NCBI GenBank assembly: GCA_016618085.1
Contig: JABLTG010000011.1
Location: 1-64,000, forward strand
Source of the DNA: Neovahlkampfia damariscottae
Lineage: Eukaryota; Heterolobosea; Selenaionea; Neovahlkampfiida; Neovahlkampfiidae
Direction of reading: 5' to 3'
DNA length: 64,000 nucleotides
Shown: piece after piece, positions 1-8,096 of the stretch
How positions within the stretch are numbered: position 1 is the stretch's first letter
How the letters are laid out: the number at the start of each line of letters is the position of its first letter
Position numbers and translations under genes: made by a program
Notes under the pieces: model-generated
What the model saw: only the letters and a program-made list of their open reading frames with translations
The model's database searches: none
Told to the model about the DNA's origin: nothing

Positions 1-28
1 CATACAAATCAACTCGAAAGAAAATAAC

Positions 29-436
29 ATGAAAACAAATTCTTCAATAAAAGCCAAGTTGCCTATTTCTGAAGAAAAGTTAAAAGAATTAAGGTTAAAA
101 CTGAAAAAACAAAGAGAGGAAAAACTTAATGAAGAATTCTATGAGCCTCCAATTTTAACAGAAGAATATATTAAAGAACACAAACTTACTGAGGATTTCG
201 TACAATCTCACGAATACTTACGTAAACATTATAAAGAACTTTCAAATAAATATGGAGATAAAACTTGGTTCATCATTGACAAATCTGGAATAGTTGATTA
301 TTCAGAAGATTTTGACGCAATTTATAATATATTTTATGACAAAGGATATGCAGGAAATGCCATACTATCTCAAGTTGGGAAAAGAGGATGTGAGTATAGA
401 CTTGTCAAAACATCTTCTATTAATTCTAAAAGCTAG
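29..436 (+). CDS. Unknown protein next to a retropepsin-like frame
   Basis: A 135-residue frame from an ATG at 29. The first 60 residues are Lys/Glu-rich and probably helical. The C-terminal 50 residues (around WFIID and KGYAGNA, then a Q-V-G-K-R-G turn) look like a small beta-rich domain. A domain of this kind precedes aspartyl protease-like domains in several bacterial and protist single-domain proteases; that is memory of the family, not a search result. The next frame, three bases on, is such a protease-like domain, so the two are probably functionally or historically related. No CCAAT box is visible because the window begins only 28 bp upstream. The role is unknown. Confidence 0.5.
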   Translation: MKTNSSIKAKLPISEEKLKELRLKLKKQREEKLNEEFYEPPILTEEYIKEHKLTEDFVQSHEYLRKHYKELSNKYGDKTWFIIDKSGIVDYSEDFDAIYNIFYDKGYAGNAILSQVGKRGCEYRLVKTSSINSKS

Positions 437-438
437 AT

Positions 439-765
439 TTGCCAATGTTCTTGTGTAATGAAAAAACATGTGATTGTGATCTCCAAGATTTTTTATTCGA
501 CACTGGATCAGAAACAACTACCATTCTCGAAGAAGATTTAAAAAAATTAAATTTGAAACAAGAAGGAGTCAGAAAATTTAGACTTGCAAATGGTGTGCAA
601 ATTGAAAATCCAATCACAACACTTAGTTTTTCTTTTGATGAATATCCAGACAAATCTTTTAGAAGGCAAGTTTGTGTTGACAAAGAAGTGAGACTTCTTG
701 GAATGGACATAATTTTGGAAAATAAATTTGTGATTGATGGGATAAATAAAGAATTTATATATTGA
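439..765 (+). CDS. Retropepsin-like (clan AA) aspartyl protease-like frame
   Basis: A frame of about 108 residues carrying the retropepsin hallmark: a hydrophobic strand, then D-T-G-S followed by a T-T-T-I flap-side strand near residues 19-26, and later a hydrophobic-hydrophobic-G motif (LLGMD) near residue 87. The length (about 100 residues) matches one retropepsin monomer. Such domains occur in LTR-type elements and also as cellular single-copy proteins. No reverse transcriptase, integrase or LTR was found nearby, so a domesticated or cellular origin is as likely as an element fossil. It is treated here only as a named family member; intactness is not assessed further. Confidence 0.55.
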   Translation: MPMFLCNEKTCDCDLQDFLFDTGSETTTILEEDLKKLNLKQEGVRKFRLANGVQIENPITTLSFSFDEYPDKSFRRQVCVDKEVRLLGMDIILENKFVIDGINKEFIY

Positions 766-1060
766 TATTTTATCAAAAAAAATCACATTGTCTTTTCTTC
801 TGGCTTCCTTTCTATATTCTTATAGAGTGTTAGTCAAATATTTGTATGATCCATCTGGACAACTTGTGTTTCATTTGAAAGCGTCACGTTTCAATTTGAA
901 GGGTCCCATTACACATAAAAACATGACTTTTCTTGTATAACAGGACTTAGTACAAGTAACGGGACTTAGTTGGTTGAAACCCCACTTAGTTGGAATAACG
1001 GGACTTAGTTAGAGTAACATGACTTAGTTGGAATAAAATCCTGTTATTCAGAAAAACAAT
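766..1060. repeat. Gene-free stretch with a partial transposon arm (R1)
   Basis: No gene is supported between 766 and about 1480. From about 870 to 1057 the sequence matches the inner part of the long terminal inverted repeats described below, in the minus orientation. It is built of roughly 19-bp units containing ACTTAGTTGGAATAAC. It lacks the terminal part that ends in GGAGTCTT. It lies back to back with repeat R2 and so forms an imperfect palindrome of about 300 bp around 950-1255. It is likely a truncated arm of an older related insertion. Confidence 0.6.
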
Positions 1061-1265
1061 AAGACTCCTACGTAATTAGTCACATTATTAGAATAAACCT
1101 TGGTTTTCAACTTGAAGTGTAGCATTCCAACTGACCAAATAGAGTTTTTCCCACTAACATGATTTTATTCCGACTAAGTCGCGTTACTCAAAATAGACGG
1201 TGTTATTCCTACCAAGTAGTGTTTCAAGCAACTAAGTGGTGTTACTTCTACTAAACTACCTTTAC
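1061..1265 (+). repeat. Left terminal inverted repeat of outer element (R2)
   Basis: Begins AAGACTCC, then a conserved block containing TAGAATAAACCTTGG and AACTTGAAGTGTAGC, then the array of about 19-bp units in reverse orientation (CTAAGT cores). Its inverted partner is 7010-7210. The terminal 100 bp are the best conserved part among all six copies in the window, as expected for transposase-recognised ends. Confidence 0.7.
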
Positions 1266-1481
1266 AAGAATAAGTTTCTTAGGTATTTTATTTTGCAGAG
1301 TGATTTTACTTTATTTTCACCATGAAACAAAGGGATATTTTTGATTTCAATTGGATTTTTGAGCTGAATTTATTTCCAATTGTCATATGGTATAGTGATT
1401 CCAAAATTTTTTTCAAAACTCCAACTTCAAATTGAAGTTATCGATGATTTAAGGAATTTTTATTAACGGTTTTTCGGACCA

Positions 1482-2633
1482 ATGAGCACAGACGATTTAC
1501 CCTTGTTTGATGATGGACCTAAAGAAGTTGCATTTTCAAAAATAAGAACCGACCTTTTAAACAAGAATACAAACTTAGAAAATATACTTCTTCCATATTT
1601 CGAGGAGTTTGAATACAAAGCAATGGAATTATCAAGTCTTCTTCATAATTACCAAAAAATTTCAAAAGAAAAAGTACAATTCCACAAACACCTTACAAAA
1701 ACTTCCGTTTTGAAGTGGATATTTTTTACAAACAAGTTAGAATTTGCTGGATTAGAAACAGAACAAGACACTGAAGAATGCTTATCCAAAAGTATAGAAG
1801 AGGTAGATGAAGCACCAAAAAAAGAAGTGATTCAAATGTACAGTGCTCTAAAAGAATCATACAAAAGCATTAAAGAACCCATGGAAATTAGTTCTCATCT
1901 TGTGGACATACCTACATTGAAAAAATACCATGGAATTATGCTCAAGGATATTTATGCTTTTAAAGGAAAAGAAGGAAATTTCAGAAAAAGTGGCGCAGAA
2001 TCTTATAATTTAGATAAAACAAAGCACAAATTTTTACATCATGAATTTATTGAATCTCTCATGGAAACTTTATTGGGTCTTGTTTACAAACTTTCCAAAA
2101 ATATTGAAAAAATTGATCAACAAGAGAAAAGAGATGAATTCATTTGCAAAACAGTTGGACTTGCCAGTTTTTTTCAATTTCATTTTGTGGATATTCATCC
2201 ATTTTCAGATGGAAATGGACGTATGTGCAGGCTTTTGAGTAAGATTATTCTTGACTCTATTTTTCCAATTCCAATTCCAATGTTTGAAAATAGAGGAGAC
2301 TATCTAATTTCTTTGATTGAAGGAAGAAAGTTGAATCATCTTCGTGCACCCACAAAACTTGCTTCATTGATATTTGATGTGTCAATTAACTATTATAAGG
2401 GCATATTAAAAAGCATTAAAACACCATTATATATGACACTTGTTTCTACTGATGAAAAAAAATTCGGAGAAAAGGTTGAAATGATTCAATTGGAACAAGA
2501 AATCAAAAAAGAAATCAAAGAAGTATTCAAGAAAATGAAACCAGAAAAAGAACAAATAATTAAAGTTCCATTTCAATTTTATGATGGTATCAATATAGTG
2601 AAATTGATGGAAATTGACTTTGACAGCTTGTAA
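1482..2633 (+). CDS. Fic domain protein (probable AMP-transferase)
   Basis: A 383-residue single-exon protein. The Fic core motif HPFSDGNGRMCR lies at residues 239-250 and fits H-x-F-x-D/E-G-N-G-R-x-x-R exactly, so the catalytic His239 and phosphate-binding Asp/Asn/Arg are present. A class II-type inhibitory helix is visible upstream as T-N-K-L-E-F (83-88): the autoinhibitory Glu87 is kept but the usual following Gly/Asn is Phe. Fic enzymes usually transfer AMP to Ser/Thr/Tyr of a target protein; the target here is unknown. The ATG is embedded in CCAATG at the start, the promoter style of host genes. The gene lies between inverted repeats R2 and R3 and appears to be cargo of the outer transposon. 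Residues 280-383 are a helical C-terminal extension with no recognised domain. Confidence 0.88.
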   Translation: MSTDDLPLFDDGPKEVAFSKIRTDLLNKNTNLENILLPYFEEFEYKAMELSSLLHNYQKISKEKVQFHKHLTKTSVLKWIFFTNKLEFAGLETEQDTEECLSKSIEEVDEAPKKEVIQMYSALKESYKSIKEPMEISSHLVDIPTLKKYHGIMLKDIYAFKGKEGNFRKSGAESYNLDKTKHKFLHHEFIESLMETLLGLVYKLSKNIEKIDQQEKRDEFICKTVGLASFFQFHFVDIHPFSDGNGRMCRLLSKIILDSIFPIPIPMFENRGDYLISLIEGRKLNHLRAPTKLASLIFDVSINYYKGILKSIKTPLYMTLVSTDEKKFGEKVEMIQLEQEIKKEIKEVFKKMKPEKEQIIKVPFQFYDGINIVKLMEIDFDSL

Positions 2634-2668
2634 TCACCAATAAACATTTTTCAAAAACAGCATTTTTT

Positions 2669-2945
2669 AAGACTCCAATGTAATTAGTCACGTTATTAGA
2701 ATAAACCTTGGTTTTTAACTTGAAGTGTGGCATTCCAACTGCCTAAATAGAGTTTTTCCTACCAATAGGACTATATTCCTACTAAGTCGCGTTATTCCGA
2801 CTGAGTTGTGTTATTCATACTAAATCATATTTCAACCAACTAAGTGGTGTTACTCTTACTAAGTCATGTTAAAAAAGAAAAGTCACATTTTTCTGAACAA
2901 CAGGACACTTCCAAATAAAGTATGATGTTTTCACTTGAAACACAA
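2669..2945 (+). repeat. Left terminal inverted repeat of inner element (R3)
   Basis: About 210 bp are shared with the right arm. A further 60 bp (to about 2945) resemble the inner part of R5 and R1, so the full family arm is about 270 bp. It contains the tandem units of about 19 bp with CTAAGT cores. It overlaps the 3' flank of the Fic gene and ends just before the transposase stop codon. Confidence 0.7.
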
Positions 2946-2964
2946 ATTCTCCAGAAATAAAAAT

Positions 2965-4140
2965 TTATTCTTCAGTTCTTTGCTTCTTTTGGTTATATTT
3001 TTTATTTCTTTCTTGTTGCTTTCTTTTCTTTTCCAATTGTTCGTCCGCATAATTCTTCAAGACCACTTTGTAGTAAATGCCATCTTCATTTCTGAGTGGG
3101 TACTTCATAATGTGATAATTTGTAAGTGCAGCACAGACTTTGAAGACAGTGGAATAAGATTCTTCGTCCCATTTGAATTTTCCTTCCATGATTTTAAATA
3201 ATTTCTTCATTCTCCCATAGAAATTTTCACAAATGATTCGGTTCTTGGCAATTTTCTTGTTTCTTGCATTTTCTTCTCTACTTAAGTCTTTTCCTTTGGA
3301 TGGAAGAATAGCTCTGATCTTTTCACTTGCTCCTTGGTATCCTTTGTCTACAAGTAAAGCCCAGTGTTTTGGATATTTGTCTTTGAGTTCGCCTTGGTCA
3401 TTGACATTCATGTCTAAACCTTTCTTTTCTAAGAATTTTTCGTAAATTTCCAAATTTTCCTTAAAAATACTAAAATCATGAACGGAACCAGCATGAACAT
3501 CACTAATGAAAATAGCAAGTCCATTAGGAAGATGTGCTACTTCTGTTTTGTAGCCATAACTGTGATGTTTTCCAGAGAAATAGTATTGGGCTTCTTTGAA
3601 GGACATCTTAGGTCTAGTTCTGGATTGAAACGTAACATCTACTACAAGTCCAACTTCAGGATAATCTTCTAGTTGAATATTCTTTTTTACTTGCTCATCT
3701 TTATAAACAATTTGAATGAGTTCATTAGACAATGGTTCAACTATTTTTTCCAAAGTATTATGGATGGACAACATGACTCCTGCTCTTTTTACTTTGTAAG
3801 TAACGGCAAATTTATCCCATGACTCATAATGTTTCAACATGACTAAAGTAAAGAAAAAAGAATCTAAAGGTCCAATTTCTGGTTTCTTTCCTCGTTTTCT
3901 CATCTTTAATTTCTTTTCTACAATTGAATAAAGTTCCATAGATTCACTGGTGGTAAAACCAGTCATCACCTTGATGGCTTCACTTCCTTCCTGAGCAAAT
4001 TTTTCATAGTGAATACTTTCTTCTTCTGGTTCCATGTCAGAATCTGAGGAGTATTCTTCTACACTCTTCTTAATTTTCTCTTCTTTGTCCTTTTCAGAGT
4101 TTTTATAGCCATCAAGTATACTCTTGGTAGAACCAGACAT
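2965..4140 (-). CDS. DDE transposase, PIF/Harbinger (DDE_4) type
   Basis: About 391 residues from the ATG at 4140 (the longer frame upstream has no ATG). An N-terminal acidic, Ser-rich region of 50 residues is followed by a helical DNA-binding part and an RNase H-fold catalytic core. Putative catalytic residues, counted from this ATG: Asp168 in VVDVTFQ, Asp265 in LLVDKGYQG and Glu305 in IICENFYGR. The D-x(n)-DKGYQG and E-N-F-x-G-R-M-K pattern is typical of DDE_4/HARBI1 transposases. The C-terminus is Lys/Arg-rich. A CCAAT box lies about 35 bp upstream. The frame is uninterrupted, so the protein may be functional. It sits between arms R3 and R4. PIF/Harbinger elements usually also need a Myb-like partner, which is not seen inside this one. 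Confidence 0.85.
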   Translation of the reverse strand: MSGSTKSILDGYKNSEKDKEEKIKKSVEEYSSDSDMEPEEESIHYEKFAQEGSEAIKVMTGFTTSESMELYSIVEKKLKMRKRGKKPEIGPLDSFFFTLVMLKHYESWDKFAVTYKVKRAGVMLSIHNTLEKIVEPLSNELIQIVYKDEQVKKNIQLEDYPEVGLVVDVTFQSRTRPKMSFKEAQYYFSGKHHSYGYKTEVAHLPNGLAIFISDVHAGSVHDFSIFKENLEIYEKFLEKKGLDMNVNDQGELKDKYPKHWALLVDKGYQGASEKIRAILPSKGKDLSREENARNKKIAKNRIICENFYGRMKKLFKIMEGKFKWDEESYSTVFKVCAALTNYHIMKYPLRNEDGIYYKVVLKNYADEQLEKKRKQQERNKKYNQKKQRTEE

Positions 4141-4399
4141 TGTTGCTAAAGTCAAGCATTTTGTGCCGTTTTTATTGGTTGAGATTCATTGAATAGATGT
4201 GATTCATGTATGTGAATATTTTCAAATAAGTCTGAACTCAATCACTGAAAATTATTGACCTCAAAAAACTTAAAAAAACCGATGACTAGTCGAAATGTAA
4301 ATATGACCTTAACGATGAGAAAGGAAAAATTAAGAATGTTAATGTGTATTTCAAGTTACTTGTCAAATTTGTTGATTTGTTTTGTGAATTTTGATAAAA

Positions 4400-5219
4400 T
4401 TATAATTTATTCATAAATTTCATTTTTTTGTTCGGATTTTCAGTTATATTTGAATTGCGTTTTTTTGTTTTTGTGAGCCTTAAATTGATCAATTCTGATT
4501 CTGTGATATGCATATCCACAAAAAACAAAAATAATTTTTCTTTGATTTTTTTCAAAAGAACCGAGTCAATCTTCTCTTCATACTTGTCTCTTTCAGATGC
4601 GAGATGGATTCCATTTATAAAAAATGAAATATACTCATAAAATTTTTGAAATTTTTTTTTGCTGTGGTAATAAGTAGAATATGCATAGATTTTGTATTTT
4701 TCTTTAGCAAAAAAATTATTGTAATTTTCTTGTGACACGTGTCCCGTCTTGAAATAAAAATTCAATATATTCAAATATTCTGATTCTGTTTGTTTTTTAT
4801 TGAGTATATCAAACAGAAAATCGATATTTCTATTATCTACAATATAATTCAGCTAAAGAAATATAAATAATATGATCATAATCAAATTCAATCGCTTTTT
4901 CTTTAATTTTTTCTATGCAATGCATCACGTCACCACATTTGTCCATAGAACACAAGATTTCCATATTTACCTTTTTAATTTCTTCCATTATATCTTTTTT
5001 TGTGGATGCAATAGTTTTTATTCTTTCCGGTTTATGTAATTCGCTGGATAAATAATTGATGATATCTACAGTTTTATAATATTTACGAAATAACGTCTTT
5101 GATGCAAAAGACTTGAATTTATGACACGTAGTTCTCATATCGCAAACACATTTGTCATCAAGAAAATCCATGATGTTCAAAAGCAAATCTTCTGGTACGT
5201 ACTTTCCGTTAATTTCCAT
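4400..5219 (-). pseudogene. F-box protein, frame-interrupted transposon cargo
   Basis: From an ATG at 5219, which has CCAAT (5224-5228) just upstream, an F-box of about 45 residues is clear: VPEDLLLNIMDFLDD near residues 8-22, then a C-x-M-R-T-T-C turn and an LFRKYY helix. F-boxes bind Skp1 in SCF ubiquitin ligases. This frame stops at 4833. An adjoining frame, open from about 4835 to 4400, continues with coding-like helical sequence (NILNFYFKTG and onward). The simplest reading is one gene of about 270 residues broken by a one-base frameshift near 4835; two overlapping genes are less likely. No substrate-binding repeats are recognised after the F-box. Confidence 0.55.
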
Positions 5220-5256
5220 GTTGTCCAATAAAAAACTTTGTTGTTTAAAATATTTA

Positions 5257-5750
5257 TTAAAATTCCAATGGCATGTATATATATGCAATGGCACTATCCA
5301 TGTATTCCACACATGGAACTCTCCACCAAAGGAATGATTTTTCATCACGAAACTTATAGTTTCCGCCTCTATAAATAATAGTGAGACTAGCTTTTTTGTT
5401 TTTGTGAATAGAAATTGGAAGATTTCCAGCAAATAAATCTTCATAATTTTTATCTTGTCTAAGAACGTTCCATTGCACAATATCACTTCTTTGGATTTCA
5501 TGAAAGATGTTAAAGATTGAATTTGTTCGAAACTTTCGTTCATCATGTACATCAAATTTGGACTTTCTAAATTTTTGTAATATCTGACTTTCAACATTTT
5601 CGCAGAAGCTGTGCTGTATATAATTTGTCTCACTTTTTCTAAATGTTCAAGTGCAGATTCAAAAATTGAATCCACATCACCTTCTTCAAAGCTTTGTGAA
5701 AGTTGTTGACTACTAGCTTCAAATTCTTGGTTGAGTTTGTCTTGTGACAT
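5257..5750 (-). pseudogene. Unknown transposon cargo gene with one frame shift
   Basis: From the ATG at 5750, preceded by CCAAT at 5764-5768, the first 80 residues are acidic and Gln-rich (QEFEASSQQLSQSFEEGD) and run to about 5500. A different minus frame then carries coding-like sequence to 5257, with a Trp/Tyr-rich stretch (SFLWWRVPCVEYMDSAIAY). The composition of both parts looks coding, so one gene of about 165 residues with a single frame change near 5500 is inferred; no GT-AG intron fits there. No family is recognised. It is divergent to the HNH-like gene and upstream of the F-box frames, inside the inner transposon. Confidence 0.4.
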
Positions 5751-5939
5751 AAAAATCAGGACGTCCAATGAAATTTTAAACAGAAGATTTTTATAAAAAA
5801 ACCAATCAACTTCTTTTTTTGGGGGATACAATTTGGTATCAAACATGAGGATTTTCAACTTTCTTCCTATTTTCCATTCCGCAGTGTTTAATTGGTCATT
5901 ATTTTAGAACTAGAAGGTTTACCAACCAATTATTTTAAA

Positions 5940-6401
5940 ATGAAAATAAACGTGAAGTTTTCAGACGTGAGTGAAAAAGAAATTATTAGTGTTGATGGAA
6001 CTGGAAAGTGCCACTGCTTCACCCAGACTTTTATCAAAATTTACAAAACAGCATTCAAAAAGAAATTTAACAAGGAATTTGATGGGATGTGTGTTGTAGA
6101 TGCAAGAAACAATAAAGATAAACATAGTAACGACGATAAAGCTGTTCATGGGGCTCATATTAAATTGTCCGGGCAAGGAAAAAACAGTGTTCTTGTGATA
6201 CCAACATGCCAAAACCATAATAAAAGGAAAATACAAAACCATACTTTAAAGAAAGCTGCACAAGGTCTTTGGATACAATGTTGTTGTTTCAATTCGAATG
6301 GTAGGGGGTGTGAGTGTGAAAATTGTGATTTTGATGATGAAGATTATTGTTGCAATTGTTTGAATAATAACTTAACTTGTAATTGCATTCAAATAGAATA
6401 A
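5940..6401 (+). CDS. Small HNH-like, Cys-rich protein (transposon cargo)
   Basis: 153 residues from the ATG at 5940, which has CCAAT at 5926-5930. The centre shows a spaced pattern resembling a degenerate HNH/treble-clef nuclease: CHCF near residue 21, GMCVVDAR near 54, HGAHIKL near 73, then VIPTCQNHN near 92. In related proteins the G-A-H and C-x-x-H-N elements form the active site and zinc knuckle; the assignment is by pattern only. The last 45 residues hold about 13 Cys in CC, CxC and CxxC groups and may bind further zinc. It lies head to head with the 5257-5750 gene within the inner element. Alternative: a cysteine-rich protein without nuclease function. Confidence 0.5.
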   Translation: MKINVKFSDVSEKEIISVDGTGKCHCFTQTFIKIYKTAFKKKFNKEFDGMCVVDARNNKDKHSNDDKAVHGAHIKLSGQGKNSVLVIPTCQNHNKRKIQNHTLKKAAQGLWIQCCCFNSNGRGCECENCDFDDEDYCCNCLNNNLTCNCIQIE

Positions 6402-6694
6402 ATTTTTCAAAATAAAGTTGTTTTAAATTCGGATAATTCACAGTCAATCCAGAATTGAGCAAGAATTGGTCTACAATAAGAAAAATAATGACAAACATTA
6501 CTTTGTATTTTCATTGTCGACAAATAAAATTAAATGCACTATTCAGAACTACTTGAATTTTTCTATATATATTTTTTCATTTACAGTCTGTTGAGAATTG
6601 CTTTGAGTATTTGCGGGTTTATATCTCAATTTGGGTCTTATGATATCACATATCTCACATTATGGACAATGTTGACCAGAGAACTTTTTGGTGC

Positions 6695-6897
6695 TAACAT
6701 GACTTGGTATGAGTAACATTATTTAGTTGGTTGAAACATGACTTAGTCAGAATAACAGGACTCATTTGAAACAACACGACTTAGTAGGAATATAATCCTA
6801 TTGGTAGGAAAAACACTATTTAGGCAGTTGGAATGCCACACTTCAAGTAAAAAACCAAGGTTTATTCTAATAACGTCACTAATTACATTGGAGTCTT
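6695..6897 (-). repeat. Right terminal inverted repeat of inner element (R4)
   Basis: Reverse complement of R3, ending GGAGTCTT at 6897. It shares the R3-specific variants (TGTGGCATTCC, CCTACCAATAGGA). The inner tandem-unit part has drifted more than the terminal 120 bp. Between the HNH-like stop (6401) and this repeat nothing else is recognised. Confidence 0.7.
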
Positions 6898-6929
6898 TTT
6901 AAAGTATCTGAATGTCTTATTATTCCTTC

Positions 6930-7210
6930 AGAACTCATGTTTCAAGTAAAAGCATCATGTTTCATTTTGAAATGTCCTGTTACATGTAAAAACGCAACTT
7001 TTTTCATTAACATGACTTGGTAGGAGTAACACGACTTATTTGGTTAAAACACCACTTAGTTGGAATAATATAACCTAGTAGGAGTAATGTTACTTAGTTA
7101 GAATAAAATCATGTTAGTAGGAAAAACTCCATTTGGTCAGTTGGAATGCTACACTTCAAGTTGAAAACCAAGGTTTATTCTAATAACGTGACTAATTATA
7201 CTGGAGTCTT
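6930..7210 (-). repeat. Right terminal inverted repeat of outer element (R5)
   Basis: Reverse complement partner of R2, ending GGAGTCTT at 7210. It contains TGCTACACTTCAAG, the R2-type variant. Its inner 80 bp (6930-7010, GTTTCATTTTGAAATGTCC region) match the inner part of R1 and R3. Confidence 0.65.
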
Positions 7211-7213
7211 AAT

Positions 7214-7293
7214 ACTTAGTTGGTTGAAACACCCTACTTCAAATTAAAAACTAAGGTTTATTCGTAGAACGTGACTAATTACATAGGAGTCTT
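7214..7293 (-). repeat. Internally deleted copy of the same terminal repeat (R6)
   Basis: A short copy that starts ACTTAGTTGGTTGAAACACC, skips most of the middle, and ends with the conserved terminal block GTGACTAATTACAT and GGAGTCTT at 7293. It abuts R5 directly. It is likely a relic of a further insertion at the same hot spot. Confidence 0.55.
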
Positions 7294-7318
7294 AATAATT
7301 AACAAAAAAAAAATTTAT

Positions 7319-7669
7319 TTATGAATAAAACTTTTTGAAGTTTAATAATCCACTAGCAATCATGACAACATAAATTAAGTGTTTTTCTGATATAAATTCT
7401 GCATGCTTTAAACGAATTTTGCCTCTGCCAACTCCAAAATTTGAATAACTTAATTTTTCTGAAGTTTTTGGCAAAGTGGATTGCTTTTCCTTTGCAATTG
7501 TAAAAAAAGAAGCAGAAGTAAAATTTTTCTTCTTCTTGTCTTCTGTTGTTTGTTGATAAATTGATTGGATATTAATCAATAATTTCAACACAGAATAAAT
7601 TAATTCATAATTATTGTAAGTAAAAAATTTGAGCTTTTTTTCACCGAATAAATATTTTTTACCTCTCAT
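7319..7669 (-). CDS. Unknown small protein of the 7.3-8.65 kb cluster
   Basis: 116 residues from the ATG at 7669. Lys/Tyr/Phe-rich, with a possible short hydrophobic helix near the C-terminus (LIYVVMIASGLL). No family is recognised. Upstream there is no CCAAT box; instead a copy of the AT-only spacer lies at about 7752-7790, and coding-like sequence continues some way upstream of this ATG. It is the last of three co-oriented minus-strand frames that share this spacer and differ in style from the host genes. The cluster may be of viral origin (conjecture), so interruptions are not detailed. Confidence 0.35.
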   Translation of the reverse strand: MRGKKYLFGEKKLKFFTYNNYELIYSVLKLLINIQSIYQQTTEDKKKKNFTSASFFTIAKEKQSTLPKTSEKLSYSNFGVGRGKIRLKHAEFISEKHLIYVVMIASGLLNFKKFYS

Positions 7670-7751
7670 ATGTTTATTTAATAACTCACTAATAATGTTT
7701 TGGTCAACATACTTATTTTTGACTTATAAAATGTATCTACCATATAATCTC

Positions 7752-7790
7752 TCATTATATAATCAATTTATATAATAATTTATTTAAACT
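7752..7790 (-). promoter_or_regulatory. AT-only spacer element, copy a
   Basis: TTATATAATCAATTTATATAA followed by a run ending TTTATTTAAAC. It is one of three near-identical spacers, each lying upstream (minus strand) of a small gene at 7.3-8.65 kb. Likely a shared promoter or terminator-promoter module. Confidence 0.4.
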
Positions 7791-7794
7791 TAAA

Positions 7795-7980
7795 TTAATA
7801 TTTTTGTTTTTGTTCCCATCTTTCAAAAAACCTTTGCATTTCTTCATATTTTGTTTGTTGTACAAAGCATTTTTTATGCATTGTTTTGTCTTCCCAATCG
7901 TCGTGATTTCTGCTGTTTTTTCTTGCATTTCCAATTGGTTTTCGGATCGGTTTGTCACATAATTCGCATGTTTTTGTCAT
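7795..7980 (-). CDS. 61-residue putative zinc-binding protein
   Basis: From the ATG at 7980, immediately after spacer copy b. The sequence has C-E-L-C near the start, an R-K-N-S/N-H region, then DWEDKTMHKKC, giving a CxxC...HKKC arrangement that could hold one zinc ion. Basic throughout. Small proteins of this general shape occur in large DNA viruses and in protists; this is a recollection of style, not a homology claim. There is no CCAAT box. The frame is open over its full length. Confidence 0.45.
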   Translation of the reverse strand: MTKTCELCDKPIRKPIGNARKNSRNHDDWEDKTMHKKCFVQQTKYEEMQRFFERWEQKQKY

Positions 7981-7982
7981 TG

Positions 7983-8018
7983 TTATATAATTAATTTATA
8001 TAATAATTTCTTTAAACC
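7983..8018 (-). promoter_or_regulatory. AT-only spacer element, copy b
   Basis: TTATATAATTAATTTATATA followed by ATAATTTCTTTAAACC, directly upstream of the minus-strand start codon at 7980. It matches copy a over about 35 bp with few differences. Confidence 0.45.
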
Positions 8019-8096
8019 TTTTTTATATTATTTTCTCTATTTCCAAAATTTTAACAAATTTATCAAATTCTTCCCTTTCATCAAATGAAAGTCTCA

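Larger units (their letters stand above)
2669..6897. mobile_element. Inner autonomous PIF/Harbinger-type transposon
   Basis: Seen: a repeat arm starting AAGACTCC at 2669 recurs inverted ending GGAGTCTT at 6897. The two arms share private variants (TGTGGCATTCC, CTGCCTAAATAG, CCTACCAATAGGA) and differ at about seven of the first 130 bases. TTT flanks both ends (2666-2668 and 6898-6900), compatible with a 3-bp W-rich target duplication, although the flanks are low in complexity. Inside, all within 4.2 kb: a DDE transposase, an F-box frame set, an unknown gene and an HNH-like gene. The transposase looks whole, so the element may have been active recently. It sits inside the outer element, directly after the Fic gene. 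Nothing was seen in 4141-4399. Confidence 0.75.
1061..7210. mobile_element. Outer long-TIR DNA transposon carrying a Fic gene
   Basis: Seen: the sequence starting AAGACTCC at 1061 (to about 1265) recurs inverted at about 7010-7210, ending GGAGTCTT. The two arms share diagnostic variants (TGTAGCATTCC followed by CTGACCAAAT) not found in the inner pair. The trinucleotide AAT flanks both ends (1058-1060 and 7211-7213), a plausible 3-bp target duplication as in PIF/Harbinger elements. By eye the arms differ at roughly one base in ten, more than the inner pair, consistent with an older element later hit by the inner one. Removing the inner element leaves about 1.9 kb: arm, Fic gene, arm. No transposase of its own remains, so it would be non-autonomous. 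Confidence 0.65.

Noticed and set aside
4141-4155. Longer start of the transposase
   Set aside because: The frame is open to 4155 but without an ATG; the first ATG is at 4140.
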